From contig CAUYLG010038484.1 in the NCBI GenBank assembly GCA_963573385.1, positions 1 to 64,000 of the forward strand: a DNA stretch of 64,000 nt. Reading direction: 5' to 3'. The translations under genes and the position numbers were made by a program. Below are positions 25,716-40,984 of this stretch, piece by piece. The notes below the pieces were generated by a model. That model made no database searches. It was not told the origin of the DNA and worked only from the letters and a program-made list of their open reading frames with translations. The stretch's first letter is position 1; each line of letters begins with the position of its first letter. Origin of the DNA: Cacajao melanocephalus. Lineage: Eukaryota > Chordata > Mammalia > Primates > Pitheciidae.

Positions 25716-26029
25716 TCTTCTTTTCATTATTTAAAAAAAATTGCAAATTTAATAAATGAGCCTTGTTAAAAAATACATAGTGTTAATAAAGTTTCCTTCT
25801 AAGCTTAACAACCTCAAACTTGAAATCTCACTTCCTTGCCTGGAAGCATCTCTATTAAAAGTCTACTATTCCTTCAAGGCCTTTCTCTATGTGATTAAAA
25901 GTGTGCATGTATATCTTTCTTGGACAAAAGTTGGATTTCCTTTATAAATTGTTTTGCACTGGCTTTTTACAATTTACATGTCAATTTACTGACTTTTCAT
26001 GTCAATTCTTACAGAGTCATTTTATTTGT

Positions 26030-27076
26030 ATTAATGGCTATGTGAGATTTACAATATAACTATATCTTACTTTAATCATTTATTGACAGCCATTAAAATG
26101 TTTTCTTTTTTTCATTACAAAAAATGCCATATTACATATATCTTTGTGCTCTTATTTTGTAACTGCTTTCTGTAGGGTAGATACTTAGAAGTGAAATTGC
26201 TAAATCAAATGACATATGAATTTGTGTATTATAGAATGTGAAGATATACCAAGTTGCCATTTAAAAACTGTTTTCAGTATATTTTTCTACCAAAGTTTGA
26301 GAATATCTGTTTCTTCAAATAGTCATCATTTCTTGACATCAATCTTTTAAAACATTTTGCCAATGTGATGAGTGAAAAAAAAAGATATCAAGATTGTTTT
26401 AATTTGACTCTTTGAGTGTTGCATTGAATATTTTTTATACCTTTATAGTTCATATTTGTTTATCTAGCGAGCCTTGTCTTGCTTTCTGTTGACTGTCAGT
26501 TTTATATTGATATATAGAAACATTTTAAAATATGGATATTAATCTTTTGTATATATGTTACAAATGTTACCTTGCATTTCTCTTATTTTTATTTTACTTT
26601 TCTTTATTCTGTATTTCTTTTTAGAGAAAATTTAAATTTGATGTAGCCTAATCTGTCTATAGTTATTTTGTTACTTCTAGATTTTATGTATCATTTAGTA
26701 AGATTTTTCCCACTCCAGAATTATAAAATTATTTCTTCTAATATGCTTAGTTGTATTGTGAAGACTTTAATTCATCTTTAATTTTTATATGCTATGAAAT
26801 AGGAATCCACTTAAAAATGAATAGACAATTGTTGCAATAATTATCTCAATACTATTTATTGAATAGTGTATCCTTTCCCCACTAATCTGAAATGCCAATG
26901 TTTTTCATATACTAATTTCTATTGATTATTGTTTGGACTTCTTATTCTGTGCTAACAAATTATTCTAGTAACGAGATCACACTGTTTTAATTACTTTAGT
27001 TTTATACAGTTCTTTGTTTTATTATTTGGGGAAGTATGTATTCAAATACCTACACTGTTTTTCTTTATCAAAAATG
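26030..27076 (-). mobile_element. L1M: L1M fragment, antisense, 3' end and ORF2
   Basis: GGGTAGATACTTAGAAGTG with ATTGCTAAATCAAATGACAT, then AACATTTTGCCAATGTGATG and TAATCTTTTGTATATATG follow the reverse complement of old L1 ORF2 3' sequence. The segment at 25716-26030 is AT-rich and may be its decayed 3' UTR. Confidence 0.6.
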
Positions 27077-27085
27077 TCTAGGCTA

Positions 27086-27241
27086 GGGTGGGGTGTGGGG
27101 TGTATGGTAAAAAATTACGTAATAGTTATGATGTACATTATGTGAGTGATGGCTACCCTAAAAGCCCTGATTGCACCACTATACAATCTACGCATGTTAC
27201 AAAATTATACCTGTACCCCATAAATTTATACAAAAAGAAAT
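27086..27241 (+). mobile_element. L1: Short 5'-truncated L1 3' end with TSD
   Basis: Begins in the G-rich 3' UTR tract (GGGTGGGGTGTGGGG), then ATGTACATTATGTGAGTGATG, TTGCACCACTATACAATC and ACCTGTACCCCATAAA, and ends in an A-rich tail. Flanked by TCTAGGCTA at 27077-27085 and 27242-27250. About 155 bp of L1 inserted beside the older antisense L1M. Confidence 0.85.
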
Positions 27242-27291
27242 TCTAGGCTAATAATCAAGATATATTAGGAAGACAAAAAGCCAGAGGGAAA

Positions 27292-27345
27292 ATGTGTGTG
27301 TCTGTGTGTGTGTGTGTGTGAAAGATAGAGAAAGAGAGAGAGAGA
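27292..27345. repeat. (TG)n and (AG)n composite simple repeat
   Basis: A TGTG tract with one TCTG interruption, then AAAGATAGAGAAAG and a GA run. Confidence 0.95.
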
Positions 27346-27586
27346 GTTAACTATTTGAAAAAACATAGGCAATATTTGGAGGACACATAAAAAACTGCAA
27401 TAGTTACTTCTAGGGAGTGGAACCATTGGGAATATTACTGATGAGTGAGTCGTCTCATTTTGAATATTTCCTCACTATATATTCTTTAAAAAAAATAAAT
27501 ATCCATTTCTTTTATAATTAAAAACAGTATCTGCTTTTCTGTGATAGAAACCCACGTCTATGTGAGGGCACATCCTGTGTATCAAA

Positions 27587-27768
27587 CAGTTATTTCTCAA
27601 CTGTGGCTCCACATTAGAATTACTTGGGAAGTTTTTAAGAAATATGAACATCCAAGGACCTGCCCCCAAAGATTCTGATTTCATAGTCTGAGGGAGGGCC
27701 TGGGACATCAGCATATTTTAGAAGTTCCCCAGATAGTTTAAATGTGCAGCCTCAGCTGAGAACCACTG
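27587..27768. mobile_element. MER5A: MER5A hAT DNA transposon, complete
   Basis: Inverted terminal repeats are readable: CAGTTATTTCTCAACTGTGG on the left and AGCTGAGAACCACTG on the right. The interior has TTAGAATTACTTGGGAAG, AAAGATTCTGATTTCATAG and GGAGGGCCTGGGACATCAGC. About 182 bp, typical of the family, with no transposase. Confidence 0.92.
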
Positions 27769-27779
27769 CTGTAGATGAT

Positions 27780-28915
27780 GTGAGGCTTAAAAAGGTCCCC
27801 AGAAGGCCACTGTGCAGAGGTATTTTCAGAATATAATTACTTAGGGATGCGATCTAAAGTAATCCATCACTTCTCGGTCAGGCTAAGTGCTGGCATGAGA
27901 TTGAGAGCAAACAAGTCCAAGGGGAGATGTGGAAAAGAACTTTGCTCAAATATGTATGAAAGCATCCCTCTCTGTGGAAAGCAGTTCTATTGAAAGGCAG
28001 ACTCACTTAGGCTCCCTCAGCACATAAAGGATTCTTGTAAACTAGTCATGACCGTGAGAGGTGCAGGGATCGTATTGAAAACCAGCAACAATGAAACAGC
28101 TGCACCTCAGAAGCCCAGACTGTGGCTGGTACTGGAAAGTTCTACCAGAGCTCCAAGAATCAGTTATTTTGAGATCTCTCACAGGAGCCTTTCAAACGTC
28201 TTTCATCTGAAGAATTACTTTGTTGAAACAAAATGGCTTTTGGAAACCCGATGTGGAAAAATGATTGAGGAGGAGCTATTCCAACCCACATACCTCCCCC
28301 ACCTAAAACACCTCCCTGAAGAAACAGGAGAAGTGGCTGGAAACCCAATATTTGTAGCTCTCTCTCTCCCTCTGTTTTCTTTTGTGTGTGTCTTCTGGTG
28401 CTTCTCCCTATCTGCTGATTCTGCCTCTATATTCCTGACAGAGGATCTGATTGGCTCATCAATTGTCTGGCCTGGTTGAGCGAGATTTTCCACGCCAGGT
28501 AACTATGCAGATGGAGTTGTGTGCCCACTCCTGGTCAACTGGGCTAGAGAGGTGGTAGGGAGCAGAAGAAGAAATGGGGTGCTTGGGGATTGAAGGAAGA
28601 AGGTGTGGGTAAAATAGTTTCCCTTAGAAAGGAGAGTGAAGGGAACATAAACCATGATTAACCTATCCAGGCCAAGCATTAAGTCAGCCTTCAGTGAATA
28701 TTGAATTGGAGGGGAGATTTCAACAGGTGTGAAATTGCTTAAATTAAAATAAACATGCTAAGGGGAAACCTATTGAAAATATGTAGACATCTCTGAACAT
28801 AACATCGCCAAAGGTCTCTTCTCGATTTGAGACTCTAGGTTTTAAAAAGATCTTAAGAGCCTAGGAGGTCAGGAGAATGAAATTCATTTTCCTTTGGGAT
28901 GGGGTCTGTACCATG
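27780..28915. other. Unique stretch with a 143-codon frame and an exon-like motif
   Basis: Not a recognisable repeat. An open frame at 28048-28479 on the plus strand has no known motif and mixed composition, as expected of a chance frame. Within it a strong acceptor (TCTATATTCCTGACAG) ends at 28441, and a donor-like CCAG|GTAACT follows at 28499. The 57 nt between are open in one frame (19 codons). I do not call a gene. Confidence 0.4.
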
Positions 28916-28917
28916 TT

Positions 28918-29575
28918 TAGCTATTGAGCATTTGAAGTGTGAGTAGTTCAAGTGGATGTGTGGCATAAGTGAAAATACACACCAGATTTTGAAGTTTGGG
29001 ATGGAAAAAAATCTAACATTTGCAATGATAATGTTTTATTTTGATTACATGTTAAAATAGTATTGTGACTACAGCGGATTAAAAACATATACTATTAAAA
29101 TTATTTTCACCTGTACTACTTTTTTTTTAATGTGGTGTTATGGATTGAATGTTTGTGCTACCACAAATTTGCATGTTGAAGCCCTACCCCTTGAAGAGAT
29201 GGTATTTGGAGGTGGGGTCTTTAGGAGATGAATAAGTTTAGATGAGTCTTCAGGGTGGGCCCGCATTATGGAATTGGTATCCTTATAAGAACTGGAAGAG
29301 TCTAGAGTGCTCTGTCTTTCCACTACGTAAGGACACGGGGAGAAGGTGGTCATCAGCAACCTAGGAAGAGAGTCTTTGCCAGAAAACAGAATTGACAGAA
29401 CCTTAATCTAGAATTTCCCAGCCTTCAGAACTGTGAAAAATAAATAATTGTTATTGAAACAACCTAGACTCTGGTATTTTATTATAGCAGCTGTAGCTGA
29501 GTAACACATGTGGCTATTAGAATATTTAAATTATATATGCAGCTCACATTCTCTTTTTAATAGACAGTGCTGGAT
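28918..29575. mobile_element. Ancient DNA-transposon-like repeat, split by an LTR
   Basis: The left part has GAGCATTTGAAGTGTGAGTAG, TTGATTACATGTTAAAATAG and AAAATTATTTTCACCTG. The right part has TGGCTATTAGAATATTTAAA and ATAGACAGTGCTGG. I recognise the pattern as a common mammalian MER-type element with a CTGTCCAATA-like terminus but cannot name the family. A copy in the opposite orientation lies at 58765-58985. Confidence 0.65.
29136..29508 (+). mobile_element. MaLR solo LTR (MLT1/MST-like) with 5-bp TSD
   Basis: Starts TGTTATGGATTGAATGTTTG, contains GGTATTTGGAGGTGGGGTC and CCAGCCTTCAGAACTGTG, and ends GCTGAGTAACACA. It is flanked by TGTGG at 29131-29135 and 29509-29513. It inserted in the DNA transposon around it. 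Confidence 0.9.
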
Positions 29576-29579
29576 TGGA

Positions 29580-30130
29580 TGGCATCTGTGATGTTTTCCC
29601 CTGTTCGGATTTGGCTGTAAAGATCTGCATATTAACAGCCCTTTGCTGTGGGGCCCACGTCGATATCCTGTTCTTGGCTCATAATCAGAGAGCTGTGCCA
29701 GTTTATCTTATCTGGCTCTTGGTCTCTTAGCCTCATAGACTTCAGCCTAGCTCCTTTTCTCTCATAGCCACACTTAATCCTCTCCTGTGGTTTCCCAGCA
29801 TCCCACACTCAGTTGGTATTGATTATGGCTCCATCTCAGCAAGTCCTTACAGAGCCTTCCTCTGCCTCTTCACCTCTGTTGCTCTTCCCTGACTCGTTTA
29901 TCCTCTCCCTTTCTAGAACTGGCACATATCCACGGATTCATGTTTACACTCTTACCCATTTTTAACACATCTTTTTCTCAGAGAAGTGTCTTCTAGCCCA
30001 CAGCTTTTTCTTTGAGATAAATGATTCCACACATTTCATTCTGTCTCCCCATGGAATGCAGTCTGCAGATGAGACAAAGTCACTTCCAGAAGTGTATCTA
30101 CTTCAAGTGTTAATAGTGATTATAATAGAA
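29580..30130. other. No gene or clear repeat
   Basis: Pyrimidine-rich unique sequence. No splice-flanked frame seen. Confidence 0.45.
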
Positions 30131-30139
30131 ACTACTACT

Positions 30140-30375
30140 ATTGTGATTTACTGAGTTTCTATTTCTGGCCAGGATCTGTACATTACAGACATTTCTTACC
30201 ATAGTCCGACAAAGCATGTGCTATGATCCCCTATTACAGACAGAAAAAACTAGGCTGAGTGATGTTATATACCTTGCTCACAGATCACTGCTAGCAAATG
30301 GTAGATCTGAAATTTAAATCCAGATTTGTCTCTAAAGTCCTTGCTCTTATCCACTACATATATACTGCCTCCCAC
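30140..30375 (-). mobile_element. MIR: MIR SINE, antisense
   Basis: CATAGTCCGACAAAGCATG, CCCCTATTACAGACAGAAAA and CACTGCTAGCAAATGGTAG follow the reverse complement of MIR. A weaker second patch lies at 30510-30660. Confidence 0.75.
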
Positions 30376-30509
30376 CTACTATATCACTTCCCAAGTTAAG
30401 CAACCAAGTTGGAATTCAATGCTGCATGACAAGTGACGTCTATAAGCAAATTTGCTGAAATGATAACAATACTATGCATTCGTGCAGTTTTGATGATTCT
30501 CCAGTTGGC

Positions 30510-30660
30510 ATCTTATTGTCACAAAACTCAAATATGGAAGAATAAACTTTATCAGTTCTATTTCATACCCCCAAAAAATTAAGCTCTGGGGAGATAAGGT
30601 GATTTGTCCTAGGTCGTTACATTAAAAGGCCACAAACCAGATGAGAACCCAGTTCTTTTG
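30510..30660 (-). mobile_element. MIR: Possible MIR, antisense
   Basis: AAATTAAGCTCTGGGGAGAT, GATTTGTCCTAGGTCGTTAC and ACCAGATGAGAACCCAG fit MIR loosely. Confidence 0.5.
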
Positions 30661-30829
30661 AAACATTTACTTTCCTTTTTCTTTGCTCATTACTGTCCTT
30701 GGGCATTGTGCTGCCTAGTGGTGGAAATTAATGACGAATCTTTTGTTATGATTGCTGATTTAACCCTGCTTTATGTGAGGAGTTTGCAGGTATAGACCCG
30801 CTTGCGTTTCTCAGCTGTGGGTATGTCAG

Positions 30830-31085
30830 TCTCCTTCATCCAACAAGAATTACCTGAGCCTGAGTATGCCCATGCACTGTGCCAACAGTAGGAATAGAAG
30901 AGTGAACAAGATGTGACTTTGTCCTGAGAAGATACCTTCTAATGGGAGAGTATTATCCTGCAGTGGAAAAAATCATTGTCCTAATGGAATATAAAAAGCT
31001 GTGAGAAGCACAAAGGGAGAAAGAAATAAGTCTGCCTGGCAGGGTTTCATGGTAGAGGAGACTTCTGAGTGTAGTCTCAATGGAC
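30830..31085 (-). mobile_element. L2: L2-like fragment, antisense
   Basis: CATCCAACAAGAATTACCTG, GTGCCAACAGTAGGAATAG, AAGCTGTGAGAAGCACAAAG and a GGTAGAGGAGACTTCTGAG block follow the antisense L2 3' order. Confidence 0.65.
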
Positions 31086-31089
31086 CGAC

Positions 31090-32340
31090 TTCAGAGATGA
31101 AAAGCCTGAGTCATTGACAGTTCTGCAAAGGACCTCATAATTTTTAAACTTCATTAATTTCCTAAAAATATGCTTGTGGCCACATCTCCTTAGACAGAAG
31201 TAGCATACATTATTTATTGGAATATTTAAAATATTAACATCAGTAAATTCCCCAGCAACTTCACAAATACTCTGCCCAGTTAGATAAACTAATCTGAAAT
31301 AATGGTTTTCAAGTTACTCAAACTCTCCAATTCTACAAAGCCATAAAGAATTCTTGGAAACAAATAGGAAGCCCAGAATAAGTATCTCAACTCTCTAAAC
31401 ATCAGCCATTTTAGACAGAGGAGGACACCATCCCTCTAGAATTTCATGTACTTTTATTCAGGTAAAAAGGTATTTTTTTTTCTCACAGTGAATACCTAGA
31501 ATGTTTTTCTCTTCCAACAAGTATAAGATAAAATTCGGGTGCCATTGAATTTTATCACTTGAATATTAAGAGCAAAGATGTAGATTCTGATATGTTTGGA
31601 AATATTTGGAGCTAGAAAGAAAAGGATCTTTCAAGTGTAGAAACGGAAACTCATCAGAGCCAAACCCTTGGAGCAGCCCAAGAGGAGACTTCCCTCTGTT
31701 CTACTGTGGTCCACAGGCCTCAGATAATTGGGATTTTTGGGTAGCTGATATAAACTAGACTTAGATAATGGAGATCTTAAGTATTTCCAGTAGAGAAGGA
31801 AGATCCCATTGTGTGACCGCTCCTCTCGTGCTTTAGTGGGTTGTTTGACTTGTCTTCTGGGTGTGACCAGATAGGTTTACACCCTCTACTTGTAACCAAG
31901 ATGGAATATTCCTTCTGATTCCTGACTCACTGAAGAAGGAGAGGTCCAGATCTACAAGGCTTGGAGAGCATCTTTCCTTCAAGCAGCCTTTGAAGGACAG
32001 AACAAGGGGCAGGAGTTCCAGGAACAGCTCAGCAGCACTGAGGATTGCTGGTGAATATCAATATTTTGTTGAGAATCTAAAAATGAATTGTTTCACAGAA
32101 GTGTTCAAAAATGTAATGGGCTATCTGGGGAGGGAGTGAGCTCCTTACCACTGGTATTATTTAAGTATTGGCTGAATAAGAATATACTGCATAAAGCAAG
32201 AGTTGGACTAAGGGCCCTAAAATCCATTTCAACTTCCAGATTTCATTATTTGCAGATCCTTGGTTTACCCTGTGTATGCGTCTGTGCTTGGACTTGCCAT
32301 GTTGTTCTGCAATGATATGTTCATATACATGTCTCCCCGA
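31090..32340. other. Unique non-coding stretch
   Basis: No recognised repeat or supported exon. It includes AT-rich and GC-neutral parts and a short frame at 32088-32315 without motifs. Confidence 0.5.
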
Positions 32341-32344
32341 CACG

Positions 32345-32465
32345 TTTGAAAACTACTTGAAGAAAGGAACAATATTTGTCATTTTTCTATTCCATGTGTT
32401 TAGTGCAATGACTAGTACCTAGGAGACACCAAGTGAGTATTTATCAAATGAATGAATGAATGAAT
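32345..32465 (+). mobile_element. L2: L2 3' end
   Basis: AAACTACTTGAAGAAAGGAAC, GCAATGACTAGTACCTAGG and the terminal GAATGAATGAATGAAT tail mark an L2 3' end. Confidence 0.75.
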
Positions 32466-33149
32466 TCATTTTTGTATGTCAGTATGTATACATTTATGTG
32501 TATCCTGATTTATAGATTTATACTGTAAGTTACCAGTAAATATACTTGTTTGCTGTGATGGTGTTCATACGCATTAGAACCAAGGGTTGTTTGAATACCT
32601 GAATGATGGAATACGCTACCTAAATCCCCAGACATGGTACTTCGAGTTAATTAATTCCCTCTTTACAGATGGGGCCACATAATAGGAGTTAAGGCACAGC
32701 CAATGTGTGACCAGGGTTTTTCTGAATTTATATTTCTAGATCAAGTCTCCGGTGCCAGAAATGGCCCTAGAAGTGTGTGTGTGTAGGGGGTGGGGGTTAG
32801 AGGTCCCAGTGTAACTTGACTACATTAGGTGGCAGGTGTCTCCTGTGGTTAACCAAGAATTTGAATTCATCCCAACCTTGGGGAAGGTGGCAGGAGTGTG
32901 AGTGGCAGGGACTCCTGTGGCATGCTGGGTAGAAGGGCAGGTATCTAAGCTGAAGTGTGAGAAGAGGTAGGGGAGAATCTCAGCAAGTTATACTGGATAA
33001 GGAGGCCAGAATGGGGCCAAGAAGCAGAGGCACATAGGGTGTGGTTTTGAGATAGAAAAATTTTCAGAGAAGCTGAGGCGATGGGTGAGGTTGCACACAG
33101 AGTACTTTTTAAAAAGACTTGTTAGTTGAAATACACTTGTGCCAAACAG

Positions 33150-33960
33150 CACTATTCATTCATGTAGTCATTCATTCAGCAAATCTATATTGAGTGCCTA
33201 CGTTTGATAGCACTGTGTAAATGTTAGGGTCAAATACAAATAAAGTAATATCCTTGCTCTCAAGTACGTAAGTATGAACTAAACTATAGACATATTAACA
33301 GAAAATTGCAATGTAGCATGATAAATGCTATAAGGTAAGCACAGGGAGCCCGTGGAAGCCTCTCAGGAACATCATAACCAAGTCTAAAATGAGATGTGAA
33401 GGATAAGTTGGAGTTAGCAAGGTGAAAAGGGTGAGCAGTAAGAACAATCTTGCTAGAGCTCTAGGAATGGCTGAATATACAAAAGACCTAAGAAGGGAGC
33501 TTATTCAGGGACTGCAAATGTCTTGTAATAGTTGTGCGTTATATACCATGTTAAATAGTCCAGACTTTCTCCTGGAAGCAATGAATAACTGGAGTATTTT
33601 AATCCAGAAGTGACATGATCAGATGTGTGTTTTAAAAATACTACTACAACTAAATTGTGGAGAATGGGTTGGAGGAAATGAAGAGCAGGGACTCCCTGAA
33701 GTTGTCACAGTGCTCATTAGGAGACGATGGTAGTTCAACAAAAGCTGAGGCAATGAAAACAGAAGCAGATAGATTATTGAGACATTTGAAAGAATGGACA
33801 AAGCATGGTGATCAGCTGGATGGGAGATGTAATAAGTCAAGGATGGCCAAGTTTCTGGCTTGGGCAACTGGGTAGATGGCTCTAGAGGTAGACCCATAAA
33901 AAAGGAGGATGTGTCAGTTTCTGGAGAATTCTGGTCTAAGGGAGCCAGAGGGTTAAACCT
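33150..33960 (-). mobile_element. L2: L2 LINE, antisense, 3' end and ORF2 end
   Basis: Starts TCATTCATTCAGCAAATC, then GATAAATGCTATAAGGTAAG, AGAAGTGACATGATCAGATG, TGGAGAATGGGTTGGAGG and GTCAAGGATGGCCAAG. The order equals the reverse complement of L2 from tail to late ORF2. The 117-codon minus-strand frame at 33619-33972 is a decayed piece of L2 ORF2. Confidence 0.85.
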
Positions 33961-33999
33961 TCTTAAATCCAAGGGGCCACTCTGCTGGTCTGTCTCACA

Positions 34000-37245
<3,246 letters not shown>

Positions 37246-37254
37246 AAGTGGAGA

Positions 37255-37405
37255 GGAGAGGGAATGGATTTTGAAGTCAGACAGACCTGGGTTCAGATCC
37301 TGAATTCACTACTTAAAAGTTTTATGGCTTTGAGAAAATCTGTCATTCCCTGGGCTCTAACATGAGAGTAAGAATGCCCACTTTGCAGGACATTCAGCTG
37401 TCATT
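37255..37405 (+). mobile_element. MIR: MIR SINE
   Basis: GATTTTGAAGTCAGACAGACC, GGGTTCAGATCCTGAATTC and a decayed 3' part follow the MIR 5' half. Confidence 0.8.
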
Positions 37406-37844
37406 TAATGAGCCCTTGCCCTGGCCAGGTGGGAAGTTGGTCAGACATCTTTGAGCACCTAACATATGTCAGGCACTGTGTTCCTGTTTTGCTCATCTCT
37501 CCTCTCAGCAACCTGCAAACATTCAAGTTGAGGATAAAGCAACCAGTCTAAACAGAGTAGGTCAGCTCTTTACCTTCTTTATGATTATCCGATTAATGTG
37601 ACTCAGCGTTAAATGGTAGAGATATTTTTACTTTCCTGGAGCAGAGCATACAAATGTAAGAACCATAACCTGACACAGAGCTGTGGTTCTCTGTCAGGTC
37701 TAAGAATCCACTCTCTCTTCCATCCCTCAAATCTGATAGAGACGTACTTTGACAGTAGGAGCCATTCTATAGATGGGCAATGAAAGGCTGCTGAGGTTAA
37801 TGCACTCACAGATGTTTTCACAGGGATCTGTCTCCCATTTGTTT

Positions 37845-37935
37845 GTTGTTTATTCATTTATTCAACAAATATTATTGAGCATCTATTTTATGCCAAGCAC
37901 TGGTAATACGAGAGAGAGTGCAAGATTGACGTAGA
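37845..37935 (-). mobile_element. L2: L2-type 3' end, antisense
   Basis: TTCATTTATTCAACAAATAT, GAGCATCTATTTTATGCCAAG and CACTGGTAATACGAGAGAG. Confidence 0.65.
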
Positions 37936-38179
37936 GAACAGCAGACTGTATTGCTGATGTGCCCACCTCTAAAACAGGGTAACTTATATGGCAACAAACA
38001 TCTGCAGATCTTCTGCACTACACCAGGGTATGTCTTCCAACCAAGACTGCTGCACACAATGAGGTAGTTTCCAAAGGAAAGGCAGGAAGCTTTGGGAAAG
38101 GAAATGTGGATGCATTTCACCCAAAAACCAATTGTTATTCGTTCCTGTGCACTGTCATGCTGTCGTTCTAGCCACTTTT

Positions 38180-38735
38180 TAGAAGTCCTTAAGCCAGCAT
38201 CTCTTCACACCCCGTAGAAAAAAGCTGAACCTCCCTAGCTCAACACACAGGCCTTCAGGACCTGACCTCTGCCTGCCTCTCTAGATTCATCTCCTGCTGC
38301 CCATCACTAATAGCAACTCCCTCCCTCTCACTGTGTCAACCTCTACCTGGATACCTGAATACATCCTGCCCTCACATACCTGTGAATCTTTGCAAAGGCT
38401 GCTATTATCATCTCTCTTCCACTTGGCCAGTTCCCACTCATCTTTGAAGCTGCTGTTTAAGTCGTCTGTCCTGGGATCTCTTCCTGCCACCACCTCCTAC
38501 CAACCCCCATCCTGGTCTGAAGGAGAGTCACTCCTCCCTCCTCAGTGCGCCACAGCCCCTGCAGATTCCCATGTCACAGCACATATCACACTGTATTGTG
38601 CTTATCTTTAACCTGAACAGCCTGTGTGCTTCTTGAGACAGATGCCTTGTTTTATTCATCTTTGCATCCCTTTAACCATAGCATGGCAAATTTGTGCTAT
38701 ATATTTGACGGCTGGATGAATGAATGAATGACAAT
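38180..38735 (+). mobile_element. L2: L2 LINE, long 3' portion
   Basis: CAGGACCTGACCTCTGCCTG, GGCCAGTTCCCACTCATC, CACATATCACACTGTATTG, CTTATCTTTAACCTG and a TTATTCATCTTTGCATCCC tail ending TGAATGAATGAATGA give the L2 order without large gaps. The 92-codon frame at 38333-38611 is L2-derived. Confidence 0.88.
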
Positions 38736-38777
38736 TGGGACCACATCCTCTAAATATCTCTGCCTTCATTGAAAGCC

Positions 38778-38800
38778 TTTTTTTTTTTTTTTTTTTTTTT
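38778..38800. repeat. Poly(T) run, 23 nt
   Basis: T23 flanked by GAAAGCC and GGCTGTGAG. There is no Alu or L1 body beside it. Confidence 0.95.
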
Positions 38801-38984
38801 GGCTGTGAGATCCCATCTAATTGTATAACTGCTTCTGGCATCACCACATCACTTCACCTTGCTTTCAGCATACCTATAGCATTTGATTCAATGACCCTAG
38901 GCTTGTTACCAAAGCCTAAAGGCAGAGAAGAGAAAGAAAGTGTGGTTTCCCTACTGGTGCTTGCTGCTTTTGCAACCTAGGCAA

Positions 38985-39580
38985 TAGAATCACCCATTAG
39001 AGAATTTCAGAACTGAAAGAAGGCTTAGGGATCACTGTAACAAAGTGGCGCCTAAAAACTGCACAGTGTGACCATCTCCAAGGACTGCCTTGTCCCTCTG
39101 TGAGTTTACCATGTCATCTATGTGCAATCTTTGGGGCAAGGCTGGAAAATAGGAAGGGAAGGTCTGCCTAAAGGAAAGGCACGGCTCTTGGGTAAGTGAT
39201 GAGCTGCTGGGGCTGAGGGAAAAGCTTAGTTCTGTAGGCAGCAGATATCATAATACCCGGTTCCAGTTCAGATAATCAGTCTATATCCTGCAAGGATGAA
39301 GGCATCTAAGACAAAGTATGGCAGTGTTGTAGTAAGTGAGTGAAGCACAGACACAAGGAATCAATGTGACTGAAATTTGAAAATCCTTGTGGGCAGCTGA
39401 TATTACGGTGGTTCTCACAGGCCGGGGGCTGAGATTCAGGAAAGGTACAGGTCCTTAGAGGACTGAGTCAGGTGCCAGAATGGGAACCTAATGAAAACTT
39501 GAAGTGGGATGAGGAAACTGGCACTCAGAGATGAAGTGTGCTGGGCCAGAGCCAAGTCAGAAATGGACAAATTATAGAAA
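38985..39580. other. No gene or clear repeat
   Basis: Unique sequence. AGAATTTCAGAACTGAAAG near 39001 resembles an ancient dispersed repeat but is too short to assign. Confidence 0.45.
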
Positions 39581-39584
39581 AATA

Positions 39585-39800
39585 TTTTAAGCATATATTA
39601 GGTATATAATTTTGCAAGATGTTATACTAAGCCTTTTTTGTATATATATCTATATAGATTATATCAATTAATTCTCACAACAGCTTTATTCTCATTTCAT
39701 GACTGAAGAAACTGAGCCTCAAGAGGCTGAGAAACTTGTACAACATCATTCAGCTCACAAATGGCAGAGTTGGAATTTGAATCAAGGTCAGTCCAATCCT
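39585..39800 (-). mobile_element. MIR: MIR SINE, antisense
   Basis: ATCAATTAATTCTCACAACAG, GAAGAAACTGAGCCTCAAGAG and CACAAATGGCAGAGTTGG follow the reverse complement of MIR. Confidence 0.88.
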
Positions 39801-39804
39801 AGAC

Positions 39805-40980
39805 ACCATAAGCTACTGTCCCTCAAATTCTTTCTCCCACATTCCCTACTCTGTCTTCACAGCATAAGGCTCTGGTGGGCCAGTTACAAATTTGTATTGC
39901 TAGTTATTTGCTTGTGACAGTTAAAATGAGAACTAGCCCTGAGCAGTGCCAGAAAACAAACAGTGCTGCTGTAACATGTGCATTCTCATCCAAGCCCACA
40001 GCAGGGCTCTCCCCTACAGCCATCTTAGCTCACGCATTGCCAAAGTCTTGACCCACCTCCTTTAAAGCATCTTTCTTTGATACTCCATTTCCCCACCTCA
40101 CCTCTCCCCACCACTGGCTAATGCCAGCTGTTCTATCTCTGAGGCTTAGTATGGACTGATGGGGTTTGCATTTCTAGTGAATTACCAGGGAAAGCCCTGG
40201 AGTGTCCAAGCTTCAAGGTTTTGTTGTTGGCTTCCTGTAGTCCTCAGAGAATTGCATTATGTGCCAGGGAGGCTCAGTCATTCTGCCGAGTCACAGGCCT
40301 TGAGGCAGATCCACACATCTGCCCTTGTATTATCCTCAGAGCATCTCCAGTTGTAATTAATTGGGTAGGAGAGCTTCCAGGAAGCTGGCTGTGGAGAGCC
40401 CTGAATGCCTGGAGGTGATAAGGAGTTTCTGAAGGAAAGTCCCTCTTCCACTCCTGCTTCTGACACTAAAAATATTTCCAATGACTTGGGCCAGTGGGTT
40501 TTCAAACTCATTTTAAAGGTCTAGAGCACATTTTCCAAAAGAAATCGTATGCAGTTCCTGACATACAACACAAAAGGAGACAGTGTTTGGCCGCTGTCAC
40601 ATTTCTGACCGTTGCATTACAAGTTGATTGGGCTGTTCAGCCTCCAGCCACATCATGTATGTGCGGATTTGGTACGGAAGGGGAGGCCCTTCTCAGCAAA
40701 TCTATAAAGTATTTCTTCTTCCTCTTATAGATGTGCTCACTCAGCTGTTTGGGAACTCTGCTGTCATCCACACTTCCCAGGGAACTCAACCTGCTTAAGC
40801 TCCTCTTTAGGGGAGAGGCAGGAAGTCTGGGAAACACAGCCTGGCAGTGTGGGCCAGGTGCGTCATAGAAATTCAGTGATACTGTTCCCATTATGGTTAT
40901 ATAAACAGGAAGGAACAGATTTCCTTTCTGCCGCCTCTCAGGGTCAGGGAGAGTTTTAACACTGGTCAAGGAGGAAGGAG
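39805..40980. other. Unique non-coding stretch
   Basis: Moderately GC-rich, with several short frames on both strands (for example 40637-40984 minus) but no domain, start context or splice pair that supports a gene. Confidence 0.5.
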
Positions 40981-40984
40981 GCAA

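Noticed and set aside
33619..33972. 117-codon minus-strand frame
   Set aside because: A surviving stretch of antisense L2 ORF2 with disrupted surroundings, not a cellular gene.
38778..38800. Poly(T) run taken as a processed-pseudogene tail
   Set aside because: No intronless coding body or target-site duplication is found beside it.
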